DNA from: Cunninghamia lanceolata
Lineage: Eukaryota; Streptophyta; Pinopsida; Cupressales; Cupressaceae
DNA length: 64,000 nt
Reading direction: 5' to 3'
Assembly: GCA_027924645.1 (NCBI GenBank)
Contig: BSBN01000860.1
Span: 3,410,001-3,474,000, forward strand
Part shown: piece after piece, positions 49,601 to 59,157 of the stretch
How the letters are laid out: each line of letters begins with the position of its first letter
Numbering within the stretch: position 1 is the first letter of the stretch
The notes under the pieces: generated by a model
The model's database searches: none
What the model was told of the DNA's origin: nothing
What the model saw: only the letters and a program-made list of their open reading frames with translations
Made by a program: the position numbers and the translations under genes

Positions 49601-52600
49601 TGACTACAATGCTAGAGAAAAACCACACCTCTTAGAAGCTATTCAATCATCATAACATATTTCAATAGAGGTGATACTTGATCATGTTTGAATTGTCTAT
49701 TTGCCATTGAGCCCACTGACTTGAACTAGCAGCCATTTTGAATAGATTGCTATTATAAGGAAAATAAAAGAAAAATTGAAAATGTAATTTTAGAGTACGT
49801 GAACTTAGAAAAATAAAACAAAAAAAAAAACAAAAAAAATACAACCCTAAAATACATATAAAGTTAAATGTAATAAATTTTTTTTTTTTTTGAAAGAATC
49901 TAAAAAACTTATATTTTTTTTTTGAAAAAAAATTAAAAACATTCTTCGAAAACTTGAAAGAATCTCACAGAATATTTATCTTTGATTGATAAATCTTCTT
50001 TGTGCAAGCTAGTTCCCTCCCGTAGCACCTAGAAAATGTCTTTGGTACCTTTTGCAATCCTTCGCCTTTAAAAAAAACCAGCAAGCTTAAAAAATATAAA
50101 AATGGCAACATGAAATGATATTGGATGTTTGTGTGCCTTGTTATTGTGAAATGAATGAATAGCAAGTGTTTTTGGTCAATTTTAGGGTTGTCAATCACAT
50201 TTTAGGTTATTTTATGATATTAAGATGCAGTTTTTAACGTGAAAAAATTGCTGATTTGTGCTTTTTTACATGACCATGCTTGTGGGATCAGTCGGGTGTG
50301 GTTGGGCATGGGCCACTCCATACGTGCTTCTGACCCCTCTCCCGACTTGTTCCTATGTGGTCCTGCAACGGCACCCATATGCAAGGAATCCGGTAACATA
50401 GGCTAAAGGCAAAGATTACCCCTAATCTGAATTTCAATGTGGGTCTTACACCATCATCATTAACCACTTTGAGAACAAATGTAAGATCTGATGATATCCA
50501 TGTGAGAATGGCCAATACTAAGTGGGCTTGGCCGGGTTATCTTTGGGACATCCAAAGAATGTCTCCTGGAGACTCCTGAAGTCCATGGCTGAAGATGGTA
50601 GTAGAAAGGAAATAGGTGACCATCTAGTAGTCATACTAGTATTAGAATGACCTTGTAGACTGGGTAACATTTGATTAACATTGTCTAGAATGAGATTGGG
50701 GGACTTGGAATGCTCTAGCTATGCACTCAAACTGGGACATTGTCTCACTGTTCTGTCGCCCCGTGGGTGTGAATTGTCAATAACTGAGGAGTGCTCAAAG
50801 CCTCCTATGAGTTTGAAAGAAGGATGTATCAGCTTGGTAGCTCTTGGGGCTCTTGTAAGGATCTATCTCCAAGAGTTACAACCTCCCAAGCACCAGTATC
50901 TTTTTACAGACAATGACCTGGGTCTGGTGATAGATAGATAGGAGACCTGAAATAAGTTGCTTCCTATTCTCCTTTTCTTGGGGTAGAGTTGACAAATCTT
51001 GTCGTCATGTAGAGTATAGTCAGCTTCAACTTAAAGCTGTTTGGAGCATGTATCTTTAGTTGGCCAAGGGAATCGTCAAGCTGTGTGTCTAATGATGTTG
51101 TTGATAGTAATGATGAATGGTGGCGCTAGCCAGAATCTATAAGAAATACTCACATAGAAAGCCAACTCAGGGTTGGGCGGTTGTGGAAGTGATTGATCCA
51201 TAATCACCAGCTTTATAACCCTAGAGATACATTAAACATGAATTCTCTTAAGCTAGCTCTTCACCTACAACTCTTAGCAACAAGCGCTAAAGGATTTAAT
51301 CAACTTGCGGCAGTATTAAATGATCAACAACAGAAAGGAAATTAAGAAAATTGCAGGGCACACAATGAGCAGAACACATGCAACATGGATTTTCATCTAG
51401 AGAAAACCCAAATGAGTGAAGAACTCCAGGTTGAGTTTTCTAGCACCTCCCATTCACTAAATCAGTGCTAATACCTGGAGATCTGCCATATCATTGGTCT
51501 TAATGGAGCTGTACATTAATTCTACAACCTCCTCTGTCTCCACTCTGCTCCTGTGTGTCAGAAGAACCCTAAACACCTTCTTCCCTTTATCAAAAACAAC
51601 ATAGAGAGTATCTACTGCGCCAACCAAACCCTGCTGAAGACTACTTGGTTGCCTTAAATCCTTCTATGGCCTCTGAGCAATGGAACATAAGTGGTTCCTG
51701 GGCATGCCAACTGTTGCCCATGAGTAACTGCTCCACCGTCTGCCAAACTCCCATGTGGGCAAGCCAAATGACCCCTATCTCAGCCATAATGACTGCAGGC
51801 AATGCAAAGACTGTTGTCCACCAAGAGGAACAAACTGTTGCGTCCCCCAGGCAAAGAAATAGGCTGCAAACAATGTACAAATCAGCTGATACCCTACCTG
51901 ACGTCACCAAGATTGAGAAAATAAACGTGTCAAAAACAAAGTCAAAAAACTGCTTTATAAGAGGCCAAACTGTCTCTTTTCATAATCTTCTGCCTTAATG
52001 ACTTGCAGCTGTTGCTATTTGCCTCACACACCATGATGATGTTCTGGAGCACCACCAAGATGCCTATGGAACCATTTTCCACTCATACACTTGGTGTCCA
52101 TCCTTTCTGGCGCTCGCAGTATTGCTGAAAGCAATGAGAGTTGCTCCAATAATGATTCCAACAGAAGAATTTTGCCATAACGATCTGCACAAGGTCAGGA
52201 ACAACTCCTCAAGACCCCATGGCATTGAGAGTTTAAACATAACACCTGCAGCATGTTTCTGAACACCAGCAACTGCTTATCATTTACCTGCCACATGTTG
52301 TGGAACACCTGCAGCATATGCCTGACTTGCAAAGCTTCCTGATCTAAACAACTTGACCAAATTTCGGATCAGTGATGTCCAAGTGTTCTGAATGGACTGC
52401 CATTTTATATCCTTGTTGACAGCTCTACTGATGATTTCTTTGAAGGAAAGAAGGTAGGAAGGGCATCATAGGAATCATAGTTTGCAAACTCAGACTCAAC
52501 TTGGACACGGCAGCCCAGAAATTTTCAACTCGGTGAAAACAAAGCAACTTAAAAAATAGTTAAATTTAATTTTAAAAAAAATGCAAAATACAGCTACCAA

Positions 52601-53582
52601 ATGTATCAAATGAGTTTGGCAGGGATCAGGGGTAGCACTCCCAGTGGGGTTGAGTGCAGCACCCTTCATAGGGTCCAGGGCCAGCCCAAATGAAGATCTT
52701 CATAAACACACTGACCTTAATGGCACACACCATTTTCATAATTTTTTAAAAGGCAAAAAACTATGTTCTTTCAGCATATTTGGCACATGGGCGAGTCAAA
52801 CCCTTGGACTCGCCAAGTACTTGGAAAAAAGCTTGTGCATATTTGGTAAAAACTTGGCACTTGGGACTTGTCAAGTTTACTCTGGAAAAACTCAAGGGCA
52901 GAAAAAATTGGCGAGTCCTTGGCGACTCGCTGAGTTTGGAATTTGTGGGAATATCCTCTTTGTTTAGAATAGAGAGAAGATTTTACTACTTGTTGTTACC
53001 AAACTGCCGACGAGCTTGTTCACCTTGTTACCATAGGTAGTCCAAATTGAAAAATATGAAACAATTTGAATTCTAACAATCAGATTTCTAATTTCCATTT
53101 TAATGACATGTTGATAACGAGTGTCTGAAATTCAGTTTGATTAATACTAGGATGCACACACTTGACTACAACTAAGCACAAGTAGGGTTGCTCAACCTTG
53201 AACTTTTTTGGAGTTGCAAACCTATTTTACCAGCCTTGCTAATGTTTGGTCAACACATTGGCCAGGATGTTGACTCTTCTTTTTGCCTTACAATCACTAT
53301 TTTCAAGCCCACGTGCACGAACTCTCTTCTTTATACTCCTTATCAACCAATGTGCCCAAGAATCTAGACCACCGTATTGCTAGTGCAAATCCATCATATT
53401 GGGGTGGTGGTAGTGGCACTAATTGTATTGATCATCATCACTTGGTTATGTAACAAATTAACCTAGAGGGTTGAAAGTCCATAGAGTAGAAACTCAAGAG
53501 CTAGTGCCTCTCTCTTTCAGTCTCTTGTAGAAACTCAAGAGCTAGTGCCAATCTCCCCACACAGAGAGAGAGCCAATCTCCC

Positions 53583-53633
<51 letters not shown>

Positions 53634-56600
53634 CAAACTTTGGCAAACCTTTCCCCTTCTTGAGCATAAACCTTACAAAAATGTAAATGACAACAAAGTT
53701 CCCTACGTAATTTTGACTACTCCTTTTCTTACTCGATCGACATTCATTTTGGAGGTTCCTGTCAAATAAAAGCTAGTAAATACCTTTTACGAGAATTGCA
53801 ATAGCAGGTTTGAAATTCAACTTGGGTCAACGCTCTAGGGATTCCCATAACTTAAATCTTTCATGTATGGTTTTCTACCCAGTCCTTCGCTTGAATTTAT
53901 TTCTATTAATGTTTTTCATTACAATTTACTGTTTTTAAACTTTTGGTTATTTATGGAGATTAATTAAATTTTAATCTCAGTTATAATGAGAAATTGAAAC
54001 TTGACAATGATTTTTTTTTGTTTTATTGGTTCATTTTAAAATTACATGCATGTCCATGCAGAAGAGGAATGAGGAACTTGTCCGTGCAGTTGGAGATCAA
54101 GTCGAAGGAATAAGCAGCTCTTCAAACAATAGCAGCACATTGGTGCCTAAATCAAGCAGCGTGACCAATGCCCAACAAGCATCCATGTCTTCTAATTCAG
54201 ATGGTGTTACATACTTGGATGAATATGATACATCCATTGCTACACTTAATACTGTATGTTTTGCAAACTGATAATTGCTTGTAGTTATTTGTTGGAATTA
54301 CTCTATTATATGTTTAGGTAACTGTTAAATTGAATGTTCAGTTTTGCATTCCAGATATCTGCCACTGTATTATAGCACTCTCATTTTTTTGTGTCTGCAG
54401 GCAGTTATCTTATATAATCTCCAACATTATGAAAGTGCCATGTCAGTGTTGGAACCAGTATATCAGAATATAGAGCCAATTGATGAGGTATGTTGTGTGC
54501 TCTGCTCGTGCCTCTTTATGTGTAGAGTACTTCTCTCAGTGCTACCTCATTTGGTTTTGAAAATGTTTCTTTTCTTAACTGGTAAGTGAATATGTATATG
54601 TGCAGACAACAGCTTTACGCATCTGTCTTCTTATGCTGGATATTGCACTAGCCTCCCATGAAGCAGCAAAAGCTGTGGTATGCATTTATTTGCATTTTGT
54701 TCAAGATTCATGCACTGATTTCATTTTAAACATAATGGCATTCCATATTTAAAATTTGATAATGTTTTTGTAGCACATACGTTTTCATGATAACTTGAAG
54801 TGTCTGACATCTCTAGTTATCATTGATATTCCTATTATCATTGTTAAACAGGATAAGCCATTCCTTTTTTTTTTCCCTTCAGTATTAACTTTAAAAGAGC
54901 AGTGTCAATGTATTTTTGACTCGAGAGCCCACTGTATCCTGTTTCTCATAGTTCTTTACAGTGGTCTTAGATTGTTTTATTTGAGATTTCTGTGAGAACC
55001 TCTACATGTTACTTCAAAGAGAAATATTTTACACTAAATAATTTCTGTGTGCAGGATGTGGTGCAATACATGGAGAAAGCATTTCTGGTTGGTTATGTAG
55101 CAGAGAATGGTGGTAATGTGCAATATCAGTCAACAAATCAACCCTTGAAGTCCTCTTCTTCAACCCCAGTGAGTTTGGCAGTAGCTGAAGCTGCCAGTGG
55201 TGTGGCAATTCCTAATGCCTCCACTGCACCTGTTGCCATAGTTAATAATGAGAACAGTCTTACGAGGACATTATCAGACGAAGCCTGTGACTATGAAGCT
55301 CTTTTGTCAACTTTTGACAATGATAGTCAAAATCTGGGAAGGTCTTCCGCTCCTTTGTCGATATCGACTGATTTAGCAAGAGCGACTGTAGAAAGACCAG
55401 CACCTGCAAGTGACTTGAAGCTGCAGTTGCATCTTTACAAGGTTCGACTTCTTCTCCTTACAAGAAATCTGAAGGCAACAAAGCGAGAAGTGAAATTGGC
55501 CATGAATATTGCCCGTGGGAGGGATTCGTCAACAGCATTGCTCTTGAAGGCTCAGCTGGAGTATTCTCGTGGTAATCACCGTAAAGCAATAAAACTTTTG
55601 ACAACTTGCAGTAGCAGAGCAGAGCAAGGGATGTCATGTATGCTCTGGAACAATCTTGGTTGTATACATCACAAATTGAGGAAGGACAACATAGCGGCTG
55701 TATATTTCAAGAGGGCATATCAGAGTATTGCATCTCTTGGTGCTGAACAGCCCCTCAAGCTGTCAAAATTTTCCCAGGATAAATCTCAATCTATCATGTA
55801 TAACTGTGGTATGCTACACTTGATGCGTGGAAATCCAACTGTAGCAGCTCAATGTTTTCAATTAGCTTGCGGCCTTTATTACAATCAACCTCTTCTATGG
55901 CTACGTTTTGCAGAGTGTTGTATTTCTGCCCAGGAAAAAGGTCTATTAAAAACACTTGAATCTGATTCAGGTGTTAGAGAGGATCGCCTGAAAGTACATG
56001 TTTTTGGTGATGGTAGATGGCGTCATATTGTGTTACACGATGGAATGACCACACCTTTTTCAGAAGAAGGCAAGTCAGATTCAGAGGAAGGCATTGATAA
56101 TCTGAGCCCTTTTACTCCAGTGGAGGAGACATTTTTCCAGCTTGGTCAACCAGTTAAACTTTCTATGTTATTTGCACGGCAGTGTTTGCAGATGTCGTTG
56201 TGGCTTCTTAAGCAGAATGACAATAGGCTTGTCGAGTCTGTCTTATCAACTGAAAAGACAGAAGACGAAGATTCAAGCCAAGCAACAGTAGGTTTTAAAA
56301 ATCATAATCAAAACAGTACATCGACTGTAGAGTCAAAGGGGTCATCAAATACAACTGCAGGATTGACAAACCAAATAAATGCAAATGGTGATGCAAAAGA
56401 ATCTAAAAGCAATACTGGTTCAGGCAATGCAATATCTTCCTCAGTTGATACTTACGAAGAAATGCGAAGGAAGGAGAACATATTGGCAAGTCAAGCTGTT
56501 TTGGCAAGCCTTGCATATGTTGAGCTGTCCCTTGAAAATCCTTTGAAGGCATTAACTACTGCAGAGTTGCTTTTGCAGCAGCCGTTGTGTTCAAGGACAT

Positions 56601-57094
56601 ACATCTATCTTGCTCGCATCTATGCAGCTGAAGCTCTGTGCCGTCTAAACCGCATCAAAGAAGCAGCTGAGCAATTGTCAGTTTGCATGGAAGAAGGTAA
56701 CAGTATTGATTTAGCTGTTAGTGCCAATGAAGATGGCCATAAGTGGAGAAGTGCTGAAAATAGTGAAGCCAGTGGAGATGGTGAAGAAACTGCTGTGGTC
56801 TACCATTCATCTTTAGCTGGAAATCTGGCCGAATCTCAAAATATCTCTCATATAACAGGAGGACAGGCGCGCAGCACTCTCTATGTAAATTTAGCTGCTG
56901 TGTCTGCAATGCAAGGTGATTTTCAACAAGCACACCAATATGCAACACAGGCAGTGTCACTGACGCCTACAAGTAATATGGCTTTGTTGTCAGTAGTTTA
57001 CGTGGAACTTTTACAAGGGAAAACCCATGAAGCCATTTCAAAATTGAAGCAATACAGGCATCTACAGGTTGCATCTCCAACAATAGTTTCATGA
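28512..57094 (+). CDS. CNOT10: CCR4-NOT complex subunit 10 (CNOT10-like), six exons
   Basis: Six exons join in phase 0: 28,512-28,682, 36,085-36,171, 54,062-54,253, 54,401-54,487, 54,606-54,677 and 55,055-57,094, giving 882 residues. The protein is a chain of TPR-like helical repeats: N-terminal [18 protein letters not shown] and [34 protein letters not shown], then in exon 6 [46 protein letters not shown] and a C-terminal [19 protein letters not shown]. This order is that of plant CNOT10 proteins. CNOT10 pairs with CNOT11 and docks on the NOT1 scaffold of the cytoplasmic CCR4-NOT deadenylase, which shortens mRNA poly(A) tails. Low-complexity Ser/Asn linkers separate the repeats. Introns 1 and 2 are 7.4 and 17.9 kb and full of retroelements. 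No frame break was seen in the exons. The C-terminal end is uncertain (see exon 6). Confidence 0.92.
28683..29209. other. Start of CNOT10 intron 1
   Basis: No element recognised. Open stretches here run on from exon 1 but are not conserved in type. Confidence 0.5.
29210..30829 (+). repeat. Tandem ~813-bp duplication made of tRNA-like (SINE-type) modules
   Basis: Copy 1 (29,210-30,022) and copy 2 (30,023-30,829) start AAGGT(T/G)GGGAACTAATCCC and end ATCAGAT.TCTGTCCTCTT, aligned throughout with scattered changes. Each copy holds about four modules of 70-110 bp, each with an A-box-like TAGTCTAGTGG (29,540-29,550; 30,354-30,364) and a B-box-like TTTCAATCC (29,586-29,594) or AGTTTCAAAACCTGG. These fit the RNA polymerase III internal promoter consensus closely at the A box, and with one mismatch at the B box. 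Looks like a compound SINE that was duplicated inside the intron. Confidence 0.7.
30830..31758. other. Intron 1 DNA without recognised element
   Basis: AT-rich; one 66-codon open stretch (31,080-31,280) that I do not recognise. Confidence 0.5.
31771..33708 (-). mobile_element. ORF1-only LINE insertion with perfect 12-bp TSD
   Basis: Flanked by GCATATTGTGTA at 31,759-31,770 and 33,709-33,720. The left end starts with eleven T (31,771-31,781), that is a poly(A) tail on the minus strand. Between them lie a ~0.5-kb leader and an ORF1 with DUF4283 and a zinc-knuckle relic, then only ~250 bp of 3' region; no endonuclease or reverse transcriptase. Insertion by LINE machinery is clear from tail and TSD. 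Whether the source element was an ORF1-only family or an internal deletion is open. Confidence 0.88.
32030..33140 (-). pseudogene. LINE ORF1 protein (DUF4283 plus zinc-knuckle relic)
   Basis: A 322-codon frame (32,998-32,030) extends upstream in the same frame to about 33,140 ([32 protein letters not shown]), but a TAG at 33,019-33,017 separates the two parts. DUF4283 features are [35 protein letters not shown] and [14 protein letters not shown]. The knuckle reads [14 protein letters not shown]; the second Cys of CX2CX4HX4C is Arg. A Pro/Ser-rich then Lys-rich tail follows. ORF1 proteins of plant L1 elements bind the element RNA. Only one nonsense change suggests a fairly young copy. Confidence 0.85.
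33721..34206. other. Intron 1 DNA between two retroposed insertions
   Basis: AT-rich, no recognised content. Confidence 0.5.
34221..35268 (-). pseudogene. Retroposed pseudogene with 14-bp TSD and poly(A) relic, parent gene unrecognised
   Basis: Perfect direct repeats TATTTCTTGAGCCT at 34,207-34,220 and 35,269-35,282 flank a 1,048-bp insert; eight T at 34,221-34,228 mark a minus-strand poly(A) tail. Reading the minus strand from the ATG at 35,096: [18 protein letters not shown], a basic patch [20 protein letters not shown], then, past a [17 protein letters not shown], past a [14 protein letters not shown], and on to PCGFRLLRR near 34,550. The frame is one continuous line with two stops and no introns, as expected of a processed copy or a SINE/LINE-mobilised transcript. 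I do not recognise the protein. Confidence 0.75.
35283..36084. other. 3' part of CNOT10 intron 1
   Basis: T-rich toward the acceptor (GGAATGGCAG|GTCCTA). No other content recognised. Confidence 0.55.
36085..36171 (+). CDS. CNOT10: CNOT10 exon 2 (residues 58-86)
   Basis: 87 bases, from [15 protein letters not shown] to EILDKVK, with GCAG acceptor and GTAAGC donor. Second TPR-like repeat of the N-terminal part. Confidence 0.92.
36172..37024. other. 5' part of CNOT10 intron 2
   Basis: No recognised element. Open stretches of 69-83 codons on the plus strand (36,421-36,630; 36,767-37,018) match nothing I know. Confidence 0.5.
37025..37200. repeat. Tandem duplication, period 96 bp, abutting the chromovirus LTR
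   Basis: ACAGAATTC(C/T)A(A/G)TCCTAAGC begins at 37,025 and at 37,121. The second copy stops at AAGTGGTGTTG, exactly where the LTR begins, so the element inserted into it. Confidence 0.9.
37201..38507 (+). repeat. 5' LTR of the chromovirus
   Basis: Starts TGTAATGCCCCCTTCCTAAG. It aligns with 44,597-45,866 with many substitutions and small indels, so the insertion is old. The 3' limit is set by the end of similarity, not by a CA end. Confidence 0.85.
38532..41343 (+). pseudogene. Chromovirus gag, split by a solo LTR
   Basis: Starts at ATG 38,532 ([15 protein letters not shown]). There is a TAG at about 38,641, then an Asn/Gly-rich run, and an interruption from 38,981 to 40,392. It resumes with [40 protein letters not shown] (retrotransposon gag fold) and a further TAG at about 40,723. 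A zinc knuckle of chromovirus type ([14 protein letters not shown], 41,071-41,112; CX2CX7HXC) follows. Gag forms the particle and packages the element RNA. Confidence 0.85.
38981..40387 (-). mobile_element. Solo LTR (gypsy type) nested in gag, TSD ATAGG
   Basis: Begins TGTAATGATTGAC and ends GGGGACATTACA on the plus strand; on the minus strand it starts TGTAATGTCCCCTCC, typical of gypsy LTRs. ATAGG at 38,976-38,980 and 40,388-40,392 is a perfect 5-bp TSD. Length 1,407 bp. No internal region, so it arose by LTR-LTR recombination after insertion. It is younger than the chromovirus it interrupts. Confidence 0.92.
41300..44535 (+). pseudogene. Chromovirus pol (protease, RT, RNase H, integrase, chromodomain), broken
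   Basis: Protease: the active-site triplet reads DTR instead of DTG (41,342-41,350), then [10 protein letters not shown] (about 41,800-42,620): [30 protein letters not shown] and a catalytic FFDD at 42,352-42,363 in place of YxDD, with stops between. RNase H (42,644-43,150): [32 protein letters not shown]. Integrase (about 43,310-44,100): [37 protein letters not shown]. The chromodomain follows in another frame (44,436-44,535): [19 protein letters not shown] and TWESE. Numerous nonsense and frame changes make it inactive. Confidence 0.9.
44597..45866 (+). repeat. 3' LTR of the chromovirus
   Basis: Starts TGTAATGCCCCCTTCATAA directly after the polypurine tract. Similar to the 5' LTR over its full length. 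Contains no element gene. Confidence 0.85.
45867..46246. other. Intron 2 DNA between LTR elements
   Basis: No recognised content; a short local repeat of TTATGTGTTCATT near 45,925-45,960. Confidence 0.5.
46252..47555 (-). mobile_element. Second solo LTR, TSD AACAA
   Basis: Begins TGTAATATCCCGG and ends GAGGGGACATTACA on the plus strand, with perfect TSD AACAA at 46,247-46,251 and 47,556-47,560. Length 1,304 bp, minus orientation by the TGTAATGTCCCC start. By eye it differs in sequence from the solo LTR at 38,981, so it is another family. Confidence 0.92.
47561..48620. other. Intron 2 DNA without recognised element
   Basis: AT-rich, no coherent reading frame. Confidence 0.5.
48620..49744 (-). 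pseudogene. hAT/DUF659-type transposase remnant
   Basis: From an ATG at about 49,735 ([14 protein letters not shown]): a BED-finger-like part ([24 protein letters not shown]), then [20 protein letters not shown] and LDGWKDSKN, then [34 protein letters not shown] and EWMKK near 48,900-48,740. This is the order of plant hAT-like proteins with DUF659. The dimerisation end is missing and many stops interrupt. No terminal repeats or 8-bp TSD recognised. Confidence 0.75.
49745..53575. other. Long intron 2 stretch without recognised gene
   Basis: Poly-A and poly-T tracts at 49,815-49,935. A GC-richer block at 50,280-50,560. A stretch with a palindrome-like theme of GGCGAGTC/GACTCGCC and ACTTGGCA at 52,790-52,940 that looks like a repeat family. 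A 23-bp direct repeat (AGAAACTCAAGAGCTAGTGC) at about 53,487 and 53,529. Open stretches below 120 codons on both strands are unsupported. Confidence 0.45.
53585..53630. repeat. (GA)n microsatellite
   Basis: About 23 uninterrupted GA units, preceded by shorter GA runs in a repeated CCAATCTCCCCACA context. Confidence 0.97.
53631..54061. other. End of CNOT10 intron 2
   Basis: T-rich stretch before the acceptor CCATGCAG|AAGAGG. Confidence 0.6.
54062..54253 (+). CDS. CNOT10: CNOT10 exon 3 (residues 87-150)
   Basis: Starts [20 protein letters not shown] and ends TSIATLNT before a GTATGT donor. The middle is a Ser/Asn-rich linker. Confidence 0.9.
54401..54487 (+). CDS. CNOT10: CNOT10 exon 4 (residues 151-179)
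   Basis: [20 protein letters not shown] through EPIDE; acceptor TCTGCAG, donor GTATGT. Confidence 0.92.
54606..54677 (+). CDS. CNOT10: CNOT10 exon 5 (residues 180-203)
   Basis: [18 protein letters not shown] through AAKAV; acceptor GTGCAG, donor GTATGC. Confidence 0.92.
55055..57094 (+). CDS. CNOT10: CNOT10 exon 6 (residues 204-882), large terminal exon
   Basis: Acceptor GTGTGCAG|GATGTG. It encodes [14 protein letters not shown], a disordered stretch, and most TPR repeats ([80 protein letters not shown]). It runs to a TGA at 57,092-57,094 after [21 protein letters not shown] at about 57,068 could instead be a donor like the weak GTTGGT donor of exon 1, with a short last exon beyond the retrotransposon. 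The inserted LTR element begins 30 bp past the TGA. Confidence 0.88.
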   Translation, partial: DVVQYMEKAFLVGYVAENGGNVQYQSTNQPLKSSSSTPVSLAVAEAASGVAIPNASTAPVAIVNNENSLTRTLSDEACDYEALLSTFDNDSQNLGRSSAPLSISTDLARATVERPAPASDLKLQLHLYKVRLLLLTRNLKATKREVKLAMNIARGRDSSTALLLKAQLEYSRGNHRKAIKLLTTCSSRAEQGMSCMLWNNLGCIHHKLRKDNIAAVYFKRAYQSIASLGAEQPLKLSKFSQDKSQSIMYNCGMLHLMRGNPTVAAQCFQLACGLYYNQPLLWLRFAECCISAQEKGLLKTLESDSGVREDRLKVHVFGDGRWRHIVLHDGMTTPFSEEGKSDSEEGIDNLSPFTPVEETFFQLGQPVKLSMLFARQCLQMSLWLLKQNDNRLVESVLSTEKTEDEDSSQATVGFKNHNQNSTSTVESKGSSNTTAGLTNQINANGDAKESKSNTGSGNAISSSVDTYEEMRRKENILASQAVLASLAYVELSLENPLKALTTAELLLQQPLCSRTYIYLARIYAAEALCRLNRIKEAAEQLSVCMEEGNSIDLAVSANEDGHKWRSAENSEASGDGEETAVVYHSSLAGNLAESQNISHITGGQARSTLYVNLAAVSAMQGDFQQAHQYATQAVSLTPTSNMALLSVVYVELLQGKTHEAISKLKQYRHLQVASPTIVS

Positions 57095-57124
57095 AGCAGT
57101 TGCGATTTATCTTACAATTGTTGC

Positions 57125-59081
57125 TGTAATATCCCTTTTCTAGGATATTCTATAAAACACTGATCAAACACTAGATTCACAGATTGAGTTGTCTAAATGC
57201 TGCTTATATGATATTTCCGTAACTCCACAACAAGTTCAAATTAAAGATTTGAACTATTTAACATTCATCTATTCATAAAAAATTGCCAGAGTTTAAATGA
57301 CAGAAGGTAGATAATGAACCTATATAGCTATCAATGCACTTCTACAGTAGACTTCACAATTTTCAGCCACCAACCTGATAAAGAAATCAAACCATCAGAC
57401 TTCAATGATTTCAATGTCTGAAGCTATTCATATTTGTTTATGCAATGTTCTCTGATATCTGCAGCAATATACAATGTGATCTTGCAATGTCTTCCTTAGT
57501 TCGATGTTCAGTCAGCAATGTGGAGCGACGCCTTGGAAGATACAATTCAGTGATTACCTTGTAAGACTTCTATCTGGCGCTCGATATCTCAAAGGCGATC
57601 TCACTTGAAAACTATACCAACAGAAGTCTCTAATACAAATGATTTCGACCTCCAAGCAAAAGTCGGCAACTACTTTTACAATCAATTCTATCACCCAGAG
57701 GACAAGGCATTTAATCTTCAAGGTATCAGTTCTGTAGTGGGTCCATCTTTATTCATAATTCAACAATATCTGCTATACCCGATCCTTCACACAGAACTCT
57801 GGTTAACTCACGGTCTGAGATGGAGATGATGCCAAATCCACAAGCTATGCAACATCTGAATCCTCTAGATCATACGAATGGAAATCACTGCCTATAAAGT
57901 CTTTGAACAATGCAGAGTCTTCAATCCATATCTTGTATAGCAAATTCGGCACTTCAGATGATTAACAGATTTGTGGTCGGCGCTCTAACCAAATATATCC
58001 TTGGTTTTCTATTTCAACAATGAATACTCAGCAGAGGAAGTTAAGTTGTGCCTGATGAAGGTCCGTCGCCTTTGGAATATGCCACGATTCTTCTTATATT
58101 TGATATCTTCTTTCTTCTAATAATCGTCCCACGTATCAACATGGGCGGGGACCACGATTTTCTTCAGAGAACTTTCATTCCAACTGGCAGCAGCTAGATC
58201 CCACAACTCAATCTTTCAATTTTAGATGGATTGATACAAGGTTCCCACGGTGGTCTAACGAATGCAATCTTCCTTGGTGTATGACGACGGAACTCCAGCT
58301 CCCATTTCTGAAGATATCTGAGGAAGAAAATCTATATTAAGGTGAAAGCCTTATGACTGAAGTCAATTCTGACATCCTGTCAGATATTGTCTCCTTGCAG
58401 CCAGCATTACAAAATTAGTTAATATAAAAGCAACACAAAGTCTTAATCAATATAGAGATATTCAGAAAATGACCACAGAAATTCAATTCAACTCAGCAAT
58501 TCCATTATTCTGATACTTTGCATACAAAAGATTTCCAATGAAATCGACAATGGTTTCTGACCAAATATCGATATCTCCAGCAAATATCCAAACCCAAAAT
58601 ACAATGAAAACTCCAATTGAGAAATCTGAATGATTTCCCCTCTCAATTCAGTAAATGCAAAGAACCTCCTCTTCGACACTAACTGGATACAAAAGTCATA
58701 GACTTCAAACTGAAAACCAATACATAAGCATTTGAAAAAGCATGCTCAACAATGACTCTCAGGCTTGTTTTTAAAGTCATTACATTAATTAGGCCCAACG
58801 TAATTTTATTAAATGAAAGTTTATATGTACACATCAAACCCAAGCATTTTAAATGCTTTTACATGAACTTTATTCCTGAAATACTGAAATCCAACCAATT
58901 TATTAAATATTTGCACTTGTACTTTTTAAATGCTTGTTCATGACACTTTTTAATAAAGTGTTGTACTATTGACTTAGTAACTTAAATAAAATATTAATTT
59001 TATAAAGTAAATAAAAATATTTTACAAAATTAATTTACAATTAAAACAATTTTAAGTTACTCCAAAATTGGGAACATGACA
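57125..59081 (-). repeat. 3' LTR (left copy)
   Basis: 1,957 bp; differs from the right copy by scattered substitutions and a few short indels (for example near 57,615 and 57,840). By eye a divergence of a few percent. Confidence 0.95.
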
Positions 59082-59094
59082 GCCCTCCCTTCCC
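59082..59094 (-). other. Polypurine tract
   Basis: GGGAAGGGAGGGC on the minus strand, directly before the LTR start TGTCATG; primes plus-strand synthesis. Confidence 0.9.
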
Positions 59095-59157
59095 GAAATT
59101 GCTTGTCCCCAAGCAATGGAAAGAAAATTGAACTTAATCAATCCCTGGATCCCAAAT

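Noticed and set aside
50681..50941. Plus-strand 86-codon frame in intron 2
   Set aside because: No family resemblance, no splice or promoter context; length is within chance for this composition.
51641..51998. Overlapping open frames on both strands in intron 2
   Set aside because: Both are open in the same stretch, with no recognisable motif; composition effect is the simpler explanation.
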